Assembly (NCBI GenBank): GCA_963575745.1
Contig: CAUYUJ010014615.1
Location: 1,528,970 to 1,592,969, forward strand
Direction of reading: 5' to 3'
Source: Prorocentrum cordatum
Taxonomy: Eukaryota > Sar > Dinophyceae > Prorocentrales > Prorocentraceae
Length of the DNA: 64,000 nucleotides
Of the stretch, positions 33,178-43,052 are shown piece by piece. Numbering within the stretch: the first letter of the stretch is position 1; each line of letters begins with the position of its first letter. Both the position numbers and the translations under genes were made by a program. The notes beneath the pieces were generated by a model. It ran no database searches, was not told the DNA's origin, and was given only the letters and a program-made list of their open reading frames with translations.

Positions 33178-35025
33178 CTAGGAGCAGCGCGGGTGGGCCA
33201 GAGCCCAATTACTGCATGTGGTGGAGGAAGGCGTCTTCCCAGCTGTCCCATAATTTCTGGTCGCAAACATAATAAAACCAATGTTTGGTGTACTCCCTGT
33301 GGTAATTTGTATAAGCTGTGATATGTCGTCGCACCACCGCCTGCGTTGTCGTCCATGTCTGCGCTGTGCTATTCGATTGTCGTGGACTTCCGGCTCCCAC
33401 GCTGCCGCAAGCCTTGTCCATCTAAGGTTCGAGTGTGTTGCCACTCGCTCTGCCCACCGCCATTTTCGTCTGTAGTATACTGTTGTCCACTCGTCCACGT
33501 GAGAGCGGGCAGCGAGATCTGTAGCCACATGTGTGGCTCTGCGAATGAACTCCTCCCATGGTTTGAGTCCTGTATCGTCTTCGACGTCGTCGAACTCGAA
33601 TTCCCTTCCTGCGTCGATCGTGCTGTCGCTGGTGTCATCGTCGGTGCGAGCAGGGTTGGACTGGGCGTCGTCGTCGGCTGCTGCGTCCTGTTGGGTGCTC
33701 CCCCGTCGCCTCGGAGTGTTCACAATGAGTCGTAGCCTACGTCGTTGTGCACGTCGTAATGTTAACAGCAGGTCTATGGTAAGAGTCCACGAAGTGCAGC
33801 CGTACATCACTGTCGGTGTTACGGCGCCGCTGAATAGCCGGAGCCTGCTGTGGAGCGGGTACCGTTTGCTCGTTAGTTCGTCGCGCAATTGGTTGAATTT
33901 GCACCATGCCATTGCGATTATGTTGGCGTGCTCGGTGGGGTGGTAGTCGTGGAATGTAAGCTTCCGGCCGAGGTACTTCGTGCTCTGTTCGTCGCTGAAG
34001 ATTTCGACTCTGTCGCCGTCGATATCAACGTGAATAATCGTTCGCCCCTGTCGCGGGCTTATGTTCGTGAGGATGTTCGTCTTGTCTGGGTGTATCTCGA
34101 GCCCACAGTTTGACGCTGTTTGTTTGAGATCGCGAAGAGTACATTTCAGTTGTCTCAGGTTGGGTGCGAGTAGTAGGACGTCGTCTGCAAAGCGCAAGTT
34201 GGTAAGAAACGTCGGTTTGGTTTGTCCCTCTTTGATGCCAAAGCCCTTTCGTGTCCAGACTGGCTCGAGTTTACGGAACACGTGCTCGAGCAGCGCGCTG
34301 AACAAGTAAGAACTTAGAGGGTCGCCTTGTTTAACGCCCCGTTCAATACTGAATCCTCTGCTGTTGACGTCGGTACGCACTGTCGCAGTCTGTCTATTGT
34401 AGAATTTCTGCATCATGGTGATGTAGGGTGTAGGCACACCTTGATCGCGGAGAGCTTCCCAAAGGCAGTGGTGATATACGCAATCGAACGCCTTCTTGAA
34501 GTCTATCGCTGCCGTCCATAGATTCATTTGCCATTCGTTGGATTGTTCGAGTAGCATCGTTGTGGTGAATAAGTGGTCCTCCGTGCAGAAGCCTTTTCGG
34601 AAACCCGTTTGGTCAGGTGATTGTTGTGAGTCGAAGTGCGCCTCGAGTCTGTTGCAAAGCAGTCGGGCCACTAGCTTGCACAGCAACGGTATGATGGCAA
34701 TTGGTCTGTAGTTATTGGGTAGTTGTGGGTCCCCTGACTTGTGTATGACGCTGATTGTGGTCCGTCTCCATTGCTCTGGCGGTGTCTGCTCCAGCGCCAA
34801 GATGTCGTTAAAGAGCTTCAACAAGTGCTGTTCGATGGTGCGCCCTCCTGCTTTCAGAAGCTCTGCGGTAAGACCTGCCGTATCTTTACACCTGCCGTCT
34901 CTCAGTTGCTTCACTGCCTGGTGTAGTTCGTCGTCGGTGAAAGGTGGGATACTCTGTAACATGTGAGTCGTCGTGTTGTTATTGGCGTGGGAGGTTACAC
35001 TCTCCTCCGCTGGCGGATGAGCTTC
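33178..35025 (-). CDS. RTE-like LINE reverse transcriptase
   Basis: Open from the homopolymer (35026-35040) to a stop at 33178. RT blocks: KDTAGLTAELLKAGG, VIHKSGDPQLPNNYRPIA, motif A AIDFKKAFDCV, motif B GVKQGDPLSSYLF, motif C LRFADDVLLLA with both Asp residues, GLEIHPDKTNIL and TKYLG. An acidic insert (DDDTSDSTIDAG...) and a C-terminal RRKWRWAERVA/RRRWCDDI segment follow, as in other RTE-type proteins. All active-site residues are present. The downstream part should be translated with the endonuclease as one polyprotein. Confidence 0.9.
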   Translation of the reverse strand, partial: EAHPPAEESVTSHANNNTTTHMLQSIPPFTDDELHQAVKQLRDGRCKDTAGLTAELLKAGGRTIEQHLLKLFNDILALEQTPPEQWRRTTISVIHKSGDPQLPNNYRPIAIIPLLCKLVARLLCNRLEAHFDSQQSPDQTGFRKGFCTEDHLFTTTMLLEQSNEWQMNLWTAAIDFKKAFDCVYHHCLWEALRDQGVPTPYITMMQKFYNRQTATVRTDVNSRGFSIERGVKQGDPLSSYLFSALLEHVFRKLEPVWTRKGFGIKEGQTKPTFLTNLRFADDVLLLAPNLRQLKCTLRDLKQTASNCGLEIHPDKTNILTNISPRQGRTIIHVDIDGDRVEIFSDEQSTKYLGRKLTFHDYHPTEHANIIAMAWCKFNQLRDELTSKRYPLHSRLRLFSGAVTPTVMYGCTSWTLTIDLLLTLRRAQRRRLRLIVNTPRRRGSTQQDAAADDDAQSNPARTDDDTSDSTIDAGREFEFDDVEDDTGLKPWEEFIRRATHVATDLAARSHVDEWTTVYYRRKWRWAERVATHSNLRWTRLAAAWEPEVHDNRIAQRRHGRQRRRWCDDISQLIQITTGSTPNIGFIMFATRNYGTAGKTPSSTTCSNWALAHPRCS

Positions 35026-36480
35026 GGGGGGGGGGGGGGGAACAGTACAGCTCTCTCGTAGAAATCGGCGAAAACGTCAACAATCCCATGTCGGTCTGTC
35101 TCGTGGACACCGTCTGCCGTCGTCATGGCTGGTATGAGGTCCTTCTTCTTGCTGGATATAATGCCGGATATGTTGTTGAGGCCCCGGAACTTGGTTATGA
35201 TATCGTTCAGCGCCACCTGCCGCTGAGCTCTTTTAATGGCCCGGTGCTGTCGTAGAATACGTTTGCTGAGAATTGTCCTCGTGGCTGTGTCGTTGTGCGG
35301 CGTGTTCCGGCGTTGTGTGATGAGTGCTTGTAGGTATCGTCGGGCTTCGTCGTCGACACAGGCAGTACCTTGTTGCTGTTGCGGTTCATGCATGTGTTGA
35401 TCCTCCCTCTGCTGTTGATGATCTTTGTAAGCTGCTCTACAGGCCTCTTCGGTGCGCGCGCAGGCGTCCTGAGTGCTGCTTGTCGGGTCGTTGCACGTCA
35501 AAAATTTCTTTAAGTGCTGCTGGAAATCCGGGTCGTTAGGTTGCAGCGGCTGGTGAATGTGGTTGCGTCGTAGTCGTCGCTTTCGTCGTGGTTGGCATGT
35601 CGGGCCGTCCAGTGCTAATCGGAGGTGTACGGCCTGGTGGTCGGAGCCGAGGCCAGGGCAAATCGTAGCGAATGCGTCGAGCACCAGGTGCCGGGCCTTC
35701 CGGTCCACCAGTATATAGTCTATCTGCGTTTGTGTGTGTCTGGCGCCAGTGCGTGCGTACGTGAAGATATTATGCGGGCGCTTGCAGAAAATGGTGTTCG
35801 CGATGATGAGTTTCCGTACGCAGGCCCACGATCGTAGCCAAATCCCACGCTTGGTGCACATGTCCAAACCGTACCTTCCGAGAGTGTGCCGGTCCACGTC
35901 CTTGGCGTTGCCGTCGTCGCCGTCGTCGCATTTTCTCCCGACTTGTGCATTGAAGTCTCCTGTGAGCACGGTCGTCAACTTCTGCTGTTGGGCATCGGTG
36001 TGGATCTCTGTGAGCACGTCGTACACGGTCTGCACGTGCTGATCACCGTAACCCCCATGTGGAAAGTAAGCTGTGATGATCCGGAGTGAGTGCTTCCCGA
36101 TGTCAACGTCAATGTATGCAATTCGTTCGTTCACAGCTTTGAATCTTCGTATGCGTCGTGCGTGCTGTTTGTGAACAAGAAAAGCAACCCCACGAGTTGG
36201 AGAGTCGTGTCCTGAAGCTGCAACTATGTGTTCACCAGGCTCCGTGACCCAATATTCCCATTTTTCTGTCCTCCTTGTTTCGTTGAGTGCTACAACGTCA
36301 CATTGCACGTCTGAGAGCTCTTGCACAAGTAAGTCAACCGCTGCGTCATTAGTGAGGCTCTGGGCATTTTTATGTATAATCGTAAAGTTACTGTGTTGTG
36401 GGGTTGCGGTGGTTGTTGTGACTGCTGATTGGAGGTATGTATTGTCGGTCTGTATTGTCGGGTTGTGGTTGAGGTGATCA
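34995..36480 (-). CDS. RTE-like LINE endonuclease domain
   Basis: The frame is open from about 36480 through TIIHKNAQSLTND near 36390, a segment typical of the start of LINE endonucleases, so the true start lies upstream of 36326. Catalytic motifs follow in order: LNETR (Glu), VLTGDFNAQVG (Asp/Asn), QIDYILV (Asp-Tyr) and GSDHQAV (Asp-His). A basic, Gln/His-rich linker leads to FYERAVLFPPPPP, where the frame is lost at the C/G homopolymer. The enzyme nicks host DNA to provide the primer for reverse transcription. Confidence 0.85.
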
Positions 36481-39075
36481 GGAGGCCCCCAAAAAACTCC
36501 GATGATGTCTCCTCATCCTTCTCCTCATCCTCCTTTTCCGCCGTCTCAATCTCCTCATCTTCCTCCCCCACGTGTTCACCGAAGCGCTTTCACAACGGCT
36601 GGGGGAACGCATGGTCCAATAGCGTGGCCAAACTTTGCCCAAACGTTTGGCCATATATGCGTATCCTACAAGGCAGGGGCGGCCGTGATTTGCCGTAGAT
36701 GTCCTCGATCCGCCGCCCACTGTGCTGCCACATGGGGTGCACGGCGTGCCGGAAGTCTGGGGTCCTGGTTAGCTCTTTTCTAAAAAACTCCCCCTGGGGC
36801 TTCGGCCCAATCCGCTGGCCACCCGAGAAGCTTGCCCGGAACCGGGAGGGAAGGGTTTTTTTCCACTCCAGTTGGCTCCAACCAAGATGGCCTCCAAGAC
36901 GGCCAAGATGACCCAAGATGGCCTCCAAGTCGGTCTCAAGAAGCCTTCCAGACGGCCAAGACGGCCCCAAGAGGGCCCTAACTGTCCTCCAGACGGCCCT
37001 AGAGGCCCCTCAGACTCCCCAAGTGGGCTCCAAGACGACTTCCGTAGGCCCAAATCGTTGTTTTTCTTACTGATGTTAGCGTTCTCGCCTTTTCGGGCTT
37101 CCGACGCTCCAAGACGGGCCATTGTTCCCCAAGATCGCCCCAAGACGGCCAAGGAGGCCCCCAACAGGCCCGCGAAAGCTCAAGAGGGCCTCAAGACAGC
37201 CCAAGAGGCCCCCAAGACGGCCCCAAACTTCTCAGATGTCCCCAAAGCGCCAAAAGAAGGACCCACGACTGCCCAGGAAGGGCCCAAGACGGCCTCCGAA
37301 AACCCCCAAGAGGCCCCCAAGAGGTCCTCAAGAGGTTCCAGGAAACCCCTGGAAGACCCCAGGATGCCGCCCCCATGATGCCCCCAAGGGCCCCTCCCAA
37401 GGCCCACAGGAAATCACGAAGAGCCCCAAGAGGGTCTCAGGAGGCCTGCTCTTTTTGCTCCTCCGCCGTCTCCTGCCTCCCCTCCTCCTAAATCTTCTTC
37501 TCCCCAATGTTCCCCAAAATGGTTCCGCAACGGCTGGTGGAACACATAGTCCAATAGGTTGGCCTGACTTTGGTCAAACGTTTGGCCGCATGGGCGTTTA
37601 CAAAAAGCAGGGTGCAGCGGTGATTCGCCGTAGGCGTTTTCGATCCGCCGCCCGCTGTGGTCTTGCCACAGGAGCGCACGGCGTACCAAATGCAAGCATT
37701 TCGTGGTTCCGGCTACGATTCCCAACGGGACCTCGTCCGATCGCGCCAGCCATCTGGAAAGCACCCCAAAACACGTTGCCCGAATCGCTTCCAAGATGGC
37801 CAGGTTGGCCCGAGATGGTATCCGAGATGCCTCTAAGACGGCCAAGACGGCCCCAAGAGAGCCCAAGATGGCCCAAGATGAGCCCAAGACAACCCAATAT
37901 GCACTCAAGACACATCAAAATGGCATCGATATGGCCCAAGATGCCTCCCCAAGACGTCCTCCAGGAAGGCCAGAAGAGGCCAAAGCCATTGGCCTGTTCT
38001 TCTAAGGTTGTGGAAGGAGTGAAACATGTGTTTCTGGTCGGTGCTCCGACGGCCAAATAAGCCCACGAGATTGCCCCAGCACGCCCAGATGGCCAAATGA
38101 CGGCCCAAGAGGCCCCCTGAGACGGCCCCAAGACGGCCAGGACCCCTCCAAGACGCCCAAGGTGCCCCCAAGTCGGCCCAGAAGCGCTCCAGACGGCCCA
38201 GAAAGGTGGCTAAGACTGCTTCCGACGGCGTCAGACAGGACAGGAACGCCCTCAGACGGCCAAAGTGCCTCCAAAGGAGCGTCCAAAGGCCTACAAGATA
38301 GCCAAACAAGCCCCCACGAGCCCTCGAAGAGGCCTCTAGGACACGCCCTTGAAGCCCCAAAGGTGCACCGAGAAGCCTCCTCCTCCTCCTCCTCCTCCTC
38401 CTCCTCCTCCTCCTCCTCCTCCTCCTCCTCCTCCTCCTCATTGTTCCTCCCTGTCCTACTCTTCTTATTTATCCCAAGCGTGTTTCCCGACGGGTTTCCA
38501 CAGCCGATAGCTTGACCGAGCTCTGGCCGCAACCACATAGGTGTTTCCAAAAGGCGGAGGGGGCGGTAATTCGCCGTACGTACGTCTTCGATCCGCCGCC
38601 CCCCGTGGCCTCGCCACACGGGTGCCTGGCGTGCAGAGGGTTTCAATGATTTGGCCCCTGTGCAGATTCCCACTGAGGTCTCGGCCGATCGCGCAGGCCC
38701 CACGGAAGGAGCCGCAAAGACCTCAACGTCCGAGACCGATCTCCTCACGACGGACAAGATGGCCTAAGACGGCCTCCGAGGCGGACCCAAGACGCCATTG
38801 AGACGGCCAAGATCGCTTCAAAACAGCCCAAGATGGCCCCAAGACGAACACGAGATGGCCCAAGATGCATCCAAGGAGGCCCAAGATGTCCAAGACGGCC
38901 CATGATGCCTCCAAGACGCCCAAGATGCCACCCCAAGGCGGCTCCGAAGCGCCTGAATAAGGCCTGAAGATGGTCCAGAGAGGTCGCCGTGACGGCTTCT
39001 GGCGGCGTCAGACGTACTAGGAACGCCCTCAGACGGCCAAGGAGCCTCCCAAGGAGGAGGGGGCGGACGAGTAGG
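36481..39075. repeat. Composite repeat, three units of about 0.9-1 kb
   Basis: Each unit has the same order: a CTC-rich tract, a core of about 200 bp (ACAACGGCTGGGGGAAC, CAAACGTTTGGCC, GATTCGCCGTAG, TTCGATCCGCCGCCC), a CCCAATCCGCTGGCCACC-like block, a CCAAGATGGCC array, a GACGGCGTCAGAC block, and more array. Cores are at about 36575, 37515 and 38480. The GACGGCGTCAG block is at about 38220 and 38990, and a related block at about 37090. Long open frames across the units are repeat artefacts. Confidence 0.8.
38371..38440. repeat. (CTC)n microsatellite inside the composite repeat
   Basis: A perfect CTC/TCC run preceding the core at 38480. The equivalent position in the other units has an imperfect CTC-rich tract. 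Confidence 0.95.
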
Positions 39076-39448
39076 AGGAAGAAAATGGGGGGGGATGAGC
39101 AAGGCACCGGCCGTTCTTGCGGCGGGGCCTCGTGCCCATGCCGTCCCAGAAGTGGTTCTGGCTGCCAGAGTCCGTGTCTGGGTCGTACTCGCAGCCACCG
39201 CCTGCCACGAACCTCTTGTAGTCCTCTCTGCCAAAGAAAAACACGATCCTGATCCCAAAATCGCTGGTTGGCTGAGGATTCGAAAATCGGCTAAATATTT
39301 CGGGGCATGGTTTGCGTTCGCCGGTGCCCCTCACGCAGAACCCTACCCCGAAATCGCCCTCCCCAAAAAAATCGCAAAGAGTCAGTGTCTTGCGTTGGCG
39401 CTCGCGCTTTCGGGATCGGACGGTCGTTTTTAAGCTACACTCGACCAA
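39029..39448 (-). CDS. Weak coding candidate, unrecognised
   Basis: A minus-strand frame has a protein-like stretch (DFGIRIVFFFGREDYKRF..., CEYDPDTDSGSQ) of about 115 residues before running into a Pro/Ser tail over CTC-rich DNA. It is between repeats, has no recognised domain and no clear splice sites, so it may be an isolated exon or chance. Confidence 0.2.
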   Translation of the reverse strand: MVECSLKTTVRSRKRERQRKTLTLCDFFGEGDFGVGFCVRGTGERKPCPEIFSRFSNPQPTSDFGIRIVFFFGREDYKRFVAGGGCEYDPDTDSGSQNHFWDGMGTRPRRKNGRCLAHPPPFSSSYSSAPSSLGGSLAV

Positions 39449-39629
39449 GATGATAAGGATGCGCGGTCAAGATGCAAAAGCCTTGGAACGCCGTGTTGAT
39501 GTGTTCCGTGCGGGGCGCAGCATAATGCCGAAGGATGCCGAATAGCGAAGGGGCAAGGCTGCAAGGGTAGCTTTGGAAAGTTGCACCATCCTTACTTATC
39601 TGGAAACTTGGGTACCAACTCTGTACGGG

Positions 39630-39990
39630 TTCCCAGCGGTTTCAAAATGGTTTCCCAACGGTTTCGGAGGAGTTCCCCAACGGTTTCGGAGGAGGTTTCC
39701 CGACGGTTTCGAGGAGGTTGCCCGACGGTTTCGGGGAGGTTTCCCGACGGTTTCGGACAGGTTCCCAACGGTTTCGGAGGAGGTTTCCTGACGGTTTCAG
39801 ATAAGGTTCCAAACGGTTTCGACAGAGGTTTCCCGACGGTTTCGGAGGAGGTTTCCCGACGGTTTCGAGGAGGTTGCCCGACGGTTTCGGGGAGGTTTCC
39901 CGACGGTTTCGGACAGGTTTCCAGCGGTTTCGGAGGAGGTTTCCTGACGGTTTCGGAGGGGTTTCCCGACGGCTTCGGCGAATGATTCCC
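39630..39990 (+). repeat. GGTTTCCCGACGGTTTCGG array with 156-bp higher order
   Basis: Units of about 20 bp built on GTTTCCCGACGGTTTCGGAG. The variant GAGGAGGTTGCCCGACGG occurs at 39711 and 39867, a 156-bp higher-order period. The same motif makes the large inverted array at 51.8-53.0 kb. Confidence 0.9.
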
Positions 39991-41080
39991 GATGGTTTCG
40001 GGGACGATGTCGGTGCACGTTTGACTCGGTTCCGACGCGGCTCGGAAGAAACCGGAGGGCTCGGGGTCGACTGCAGGCCGACTCACCTTGCCCCTCCCCC
40101 CCTGCCAAACCCGCCCCGCCAATCGCCCCCCCTGGCCCCAACCCAGCCTCCACCAACAACCCCCTCCCAACCCCCTCCCCCCGCCCCCTCCCGGCCGCCC
40201 GCCCGTCCGACGACAAGTGCGGCATCAACGGCATCCTCAAGGCCAGCCAGGGCAGAGGGAGAAGAGGGGAGCGAGAGGTTCGGAGGAGACGCGGGGGAGG
40301 GAGGGGAGGAGAAGGGAGGGGCGAGCGAGGGAGGGGGGAGGAGAAGGGAAGGAGAGGAGGGGAAGGGAGGGAGGGGAGGGGAGAGGGAGGGAAGGGGGAG
40401 GGGGAGGAGGGGGGAGGCTCGGGAAGAATGAGGGCGTGCGTTCATTCTTCATTTCCCCACTCGGTGCGCAGCTCTCGATGATTGTCGACATCGCTCTCCA
40501 GACGATCCCTGAAATCACAATTCACCAACAACGAATACGAATGTGGCGCGCAGAGAATGCGCGCCTGCGCCACATTGGCCGGGCCAGCTAAGGCAGGGGG
40601 GTGACGGGAGGGAGGGAGGGCTATAGGCTATAGCGTAGATGGGGGCGGAGGCGAGGGAGGTGAGGGAGGTCGCAAGCGCACCTCCGACTGTGCCTCCGCT
40701 CCAGCTGCGGCAACACCAGGCGGCCCAGGGCCTACACGCAGCGTCGGCGTCTACGGGCGGTTCCTCCGCCTCCTCGCCTCTCCCCACTCTCCAGGCCGCG
40801 GCGGCCGCCGCGACGACAGCGCAGAGGGGGCCCTCTGCGGGAAGGGAAGAGGCCGCCGGGTTAGTGTACAGTGTGGCGTGGGGGAGGGAGGTGGGCGGGG
40901 AAGGGAGTAAGGGGATTTAGAGTTCAGGGTGAGGTCGGATGAATCGAAGGGCGCATGCAGAAATCAGTGCAGGGCCAGACCACAGGCTGCACTAGGCTTA
41001 CTCGGGATCTCGAGGAGCGGAAACGCATACTGAGAGGAGGCGGCTACCCTCAGGGGCACAGGGGCCCTCAGGGGCCCTCA
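39991..41080. other. Anonymous DNA with a G-rich tract
   Basis: 40235-40425 is a plus-strand GGGAGGGGAAGGGAGG tract. The rest has no recognised gene. 41045-41095 holds short AGGGGCCCTC palindromic repeats. Confidence 0.4.
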
Positions 41081-41082
41081 GG

Positions 41083-41362
41083 GGGCCCTCCTACGTTCAT
41101 TGCTCATCAAAATGTTGAGCTTAGCCACGCCGGCGGTCGCTGGCAGCGCGATTCCCTGGGCCCTGAAACCCTGGAGCACTGCTTCCACCAAACCGCCGCG
41201 GGACTCACCGCACTTCACAGTGCGAAAAAGAGCCTGGATGCAGGTCAGCACAGCCACCATCTCCTTCGCCGTCTTGAGGCGAGTCGCGACCACATCCTCG
41301 AAGGACGTGATCGCAGGTTTCACCCGATCGCCTGCGGCGGCGGGCGGGCAGAGACATACTAA
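41083..41362 (-). CDS. Exon-like segment: unknown protein, C-terminal part
   Basis: The minus strand reads VKPAITSFEDVVATRLKTAK...VAVLTCIQALFRTVKCGES...LNILMSNERRRAP and stops at 41078-41080. The upstream edge (CCGCCGCAG|GCG at about 41363) looks like a splice acceptor after a C-rich tract. The segment is helical and uncharged, with no domain I can name. It is the last of a chain of minus-strand segments from 45739 down. Confidence 0.5.
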
Positions 41363-41504
41363 TACTATACGTCCTCCTTGGAGGCGCGCGTCCGACCCAA
41401 ACATATAGTATACCCATCTTGTAGTATATCGTTTCCCGAGCGGCGAGCGGCGTGGCCAGAAAGCGCACGCCACGACGCATATACTATAAGAGTTCTCGGT
41501 GCGC

Positions 41505-41528
41505 GCGTCGCCCCTGGGGTGGCGACGC
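41505..41528. repeat. 8-bp hairpin and TATAGTAT cluster in an intron-like gap
   Basis: GCGTCGCC and GGCGACGC flank an 8-base loop. The surrounding 41360-41545 has five ATACTATA/ATACAGTATA-type motifs on both strands. Confidence 0.6.
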
Positions 41529-41744
41529 ACATACAGTATAAGTATGTTGGGGTGATGCCGAGCAAAAGCAGCGGGGGGAGGAGCGGGAGGAGGGGGGCCA
41601 TCTTCCCCCCTTACGCCTCTCCTCCCTTCTTCCTCCCTCCTTCCCCTCCTTCCCTGACTCCTTCCATCCCGCCGTCCCTCCCCTCCCCTTCCCCTCCCCC
41701 CACTCCCGCCTCCCCTCCCCGCTCCGTTTCCCGCGGAGCCTCCG

Positions 41745-42905
41745 TGGGCCTGAAGAGCTGCGGTCAAGCTGACGTTGGCCCTGTACACCTTCCAGGACTT
41801 CAGCAGCTCATTCGCAGAGTCGAGCTTCAACAATCCTTTGAGCTGGTCGGCTGGGATCTCGGTGGCTCCGGCCAACACCTTGTCCGCCACCCCGTCGAGA
41901 TCGGCCTTGGTCGCCTCCGCGTGCATGGAGGTGACAAGATCCGTCAGCAGCTCAGTGGCCTTCTGCGCGCCCGCGGCTTCGGCGCGCTTCACGACCTCGG
42001 ATTCCTTCTCGAAGAACGTCTGCCACATCTGAATGAAGGTGTCCTGCTCGGCCCCGGAGCAATGCCAACACTGCTCCGCCCCGGACTTCGCCTTCAGGTT
42101 GGCGGCAGTCAAAGCCTCCAGATACATCTTGAGGTTCTTCGCGTTACCCACGATGGAGTCGTTGATCATGGTGCCCTCGCCGAAAGCGGCGGCCTCCGAG
42201 AAGTCCGCCAGCTCAAGGGGCCGAGCCGCCAGGAACATCGATGCCAGCGGCCCGAACCCCAGGCAGACCCAACGCACATCCACCTCGAGCTCGCCCACCT
42301 TGACCTTGCGATTCGCCAGGGTCCCCTCCGCCTGGTCGGACAGGAAGCTCCCCAAGAAGGCCGTGTCCTCGGTGACCCCGTTCAGATTCACATCCTTCAT
42401 ATCATCCACCACGCCGCTGGCGAACGTTCCAATCGCGCTGCCGACCTCGAACTTGCCATTGGAAACCGCCTTCGCAAGGGCTGCGTAGATGCCGCGGTAC
42501 TTGCCGCCCACGCGCACGTCGAGCTGCTCGAAGAACTTCGCCTTCAGGGAACTCTTCAACGCTAACTTCAGATCGCAGGCCGCCGCTCCCCAGTGCTTCA
42601 TCGCGCCAGCGCTCGTCCCAGCAAAGAACAGGTTGTAGCACTCCCAGAACGTGTTGTCAGCATCACTCGGGATCTCCTGCGGGAGCTCGGCCGGCATCTT
42701 CGCCAGGGTAACGTTGACGAGCAGCAGCGCGATCTTGTCCGTCACGTCGGGAACGAACCTGCCGCCAACCAGCTTCTCCTTCGCGAAGTTGGCAAGGCCC
42801 TTGGATAGCGCCCGGCGCTGCTGGACGCGCAAGTCCCAGTCCTTGATCTCCTGCTCGGTGAAAACGCCGTCGAGGCCGAGAGAGCCCGCCTCGAAGAGGA
42901 GGGCG
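41745..42905 (-). CDS. Exon-like segment: unknown ~385-residue protein
   Basis: An uninterrupted minus-strand frame begins around LDGVFTEQEIKDWDL (about 42880) and ends near NELLKSWKVYRANVS (about 41770). Composition is balanced, with amphipathic helices (ALAKAVSNGKFEVGSAIG; LFFAGTSAGAMKHWG). One Cys pair occurs in a QCWHCSGAEQ segment. It has no signal peptide or membrane segment, and I do not recognise a family. The length without stops, non-repetitive sequence and position between CAG-ended gaps support a real exon. Confidence 0.65.
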
Positions 42906-42939
42906 AGGAGAAGGGAGGGCAGGGGGCCAACAAAGCCTC

Positions 42940-43052
42940 AGAGCCTCATTATCATCATAATCATCTGCCTCTTCCTCATCATCATCTCCCTCCTCCCCCT
43001 TCTCCTCATCATCTCCCTCCTCATCATCTCCCCTTCATCATCTCACTCCTCA
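42940..43052. repeat. (CATCAT)/(CTC) tract in an intron-like gap
   Basis: CATCATCTCCCTCCTC repeats between two coding segments. On the coding strand this is GATGATGAGGAG-rich. Confidence 0.85.

Larger units (their letters stand above)
33178..36480 (-). mobile_element. Nearly intact RTE-like LINE (endonuclease + RT)
   Basis: On the minus strand an endonuclease and an RT are fused in a single long protein of about 1,050 residues, broken only at a 15-G run (35026-35040). There is no RNase H and no separate first protein, and the endonuclease layout resembles RTE-clade elements. All catalytic motifs of both domains are present. The element lies inside the composite repeat that flanks it on both sides. 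I could not define a target-site duplication or poly-A tail. If the homopolymer length is a sequencing error, this copy may be coding-competent. Confidence 0.85.

Noticed and set aside
36872-38060. Long Pro/Lys/Arg-rich frames across 36.9-38.1 kb (and similar at 2.1-2.6, 13.9-14.6, 32.3-33.2 kb)
   Set aside because: They follow the CCAAGACGGCC array, are open in several frames and on both strands, and have no conserved motif.
41378-42565. A 395-residue plus-strand frame over 41.4-42.6 kb
   Set aside because: It is antisense to the better-supported minus-strand segment and its first third runs through a CTC-rich tract. It shows no domain.
42402-42832. Opposite-strand open frames over the coding-like segments at 41.7-44.3 kb
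   Set aside because: High GC with GC-ending codons leaves the antisense frames open. The minus-strand frames have the balanced, non-repetitive protein composition.
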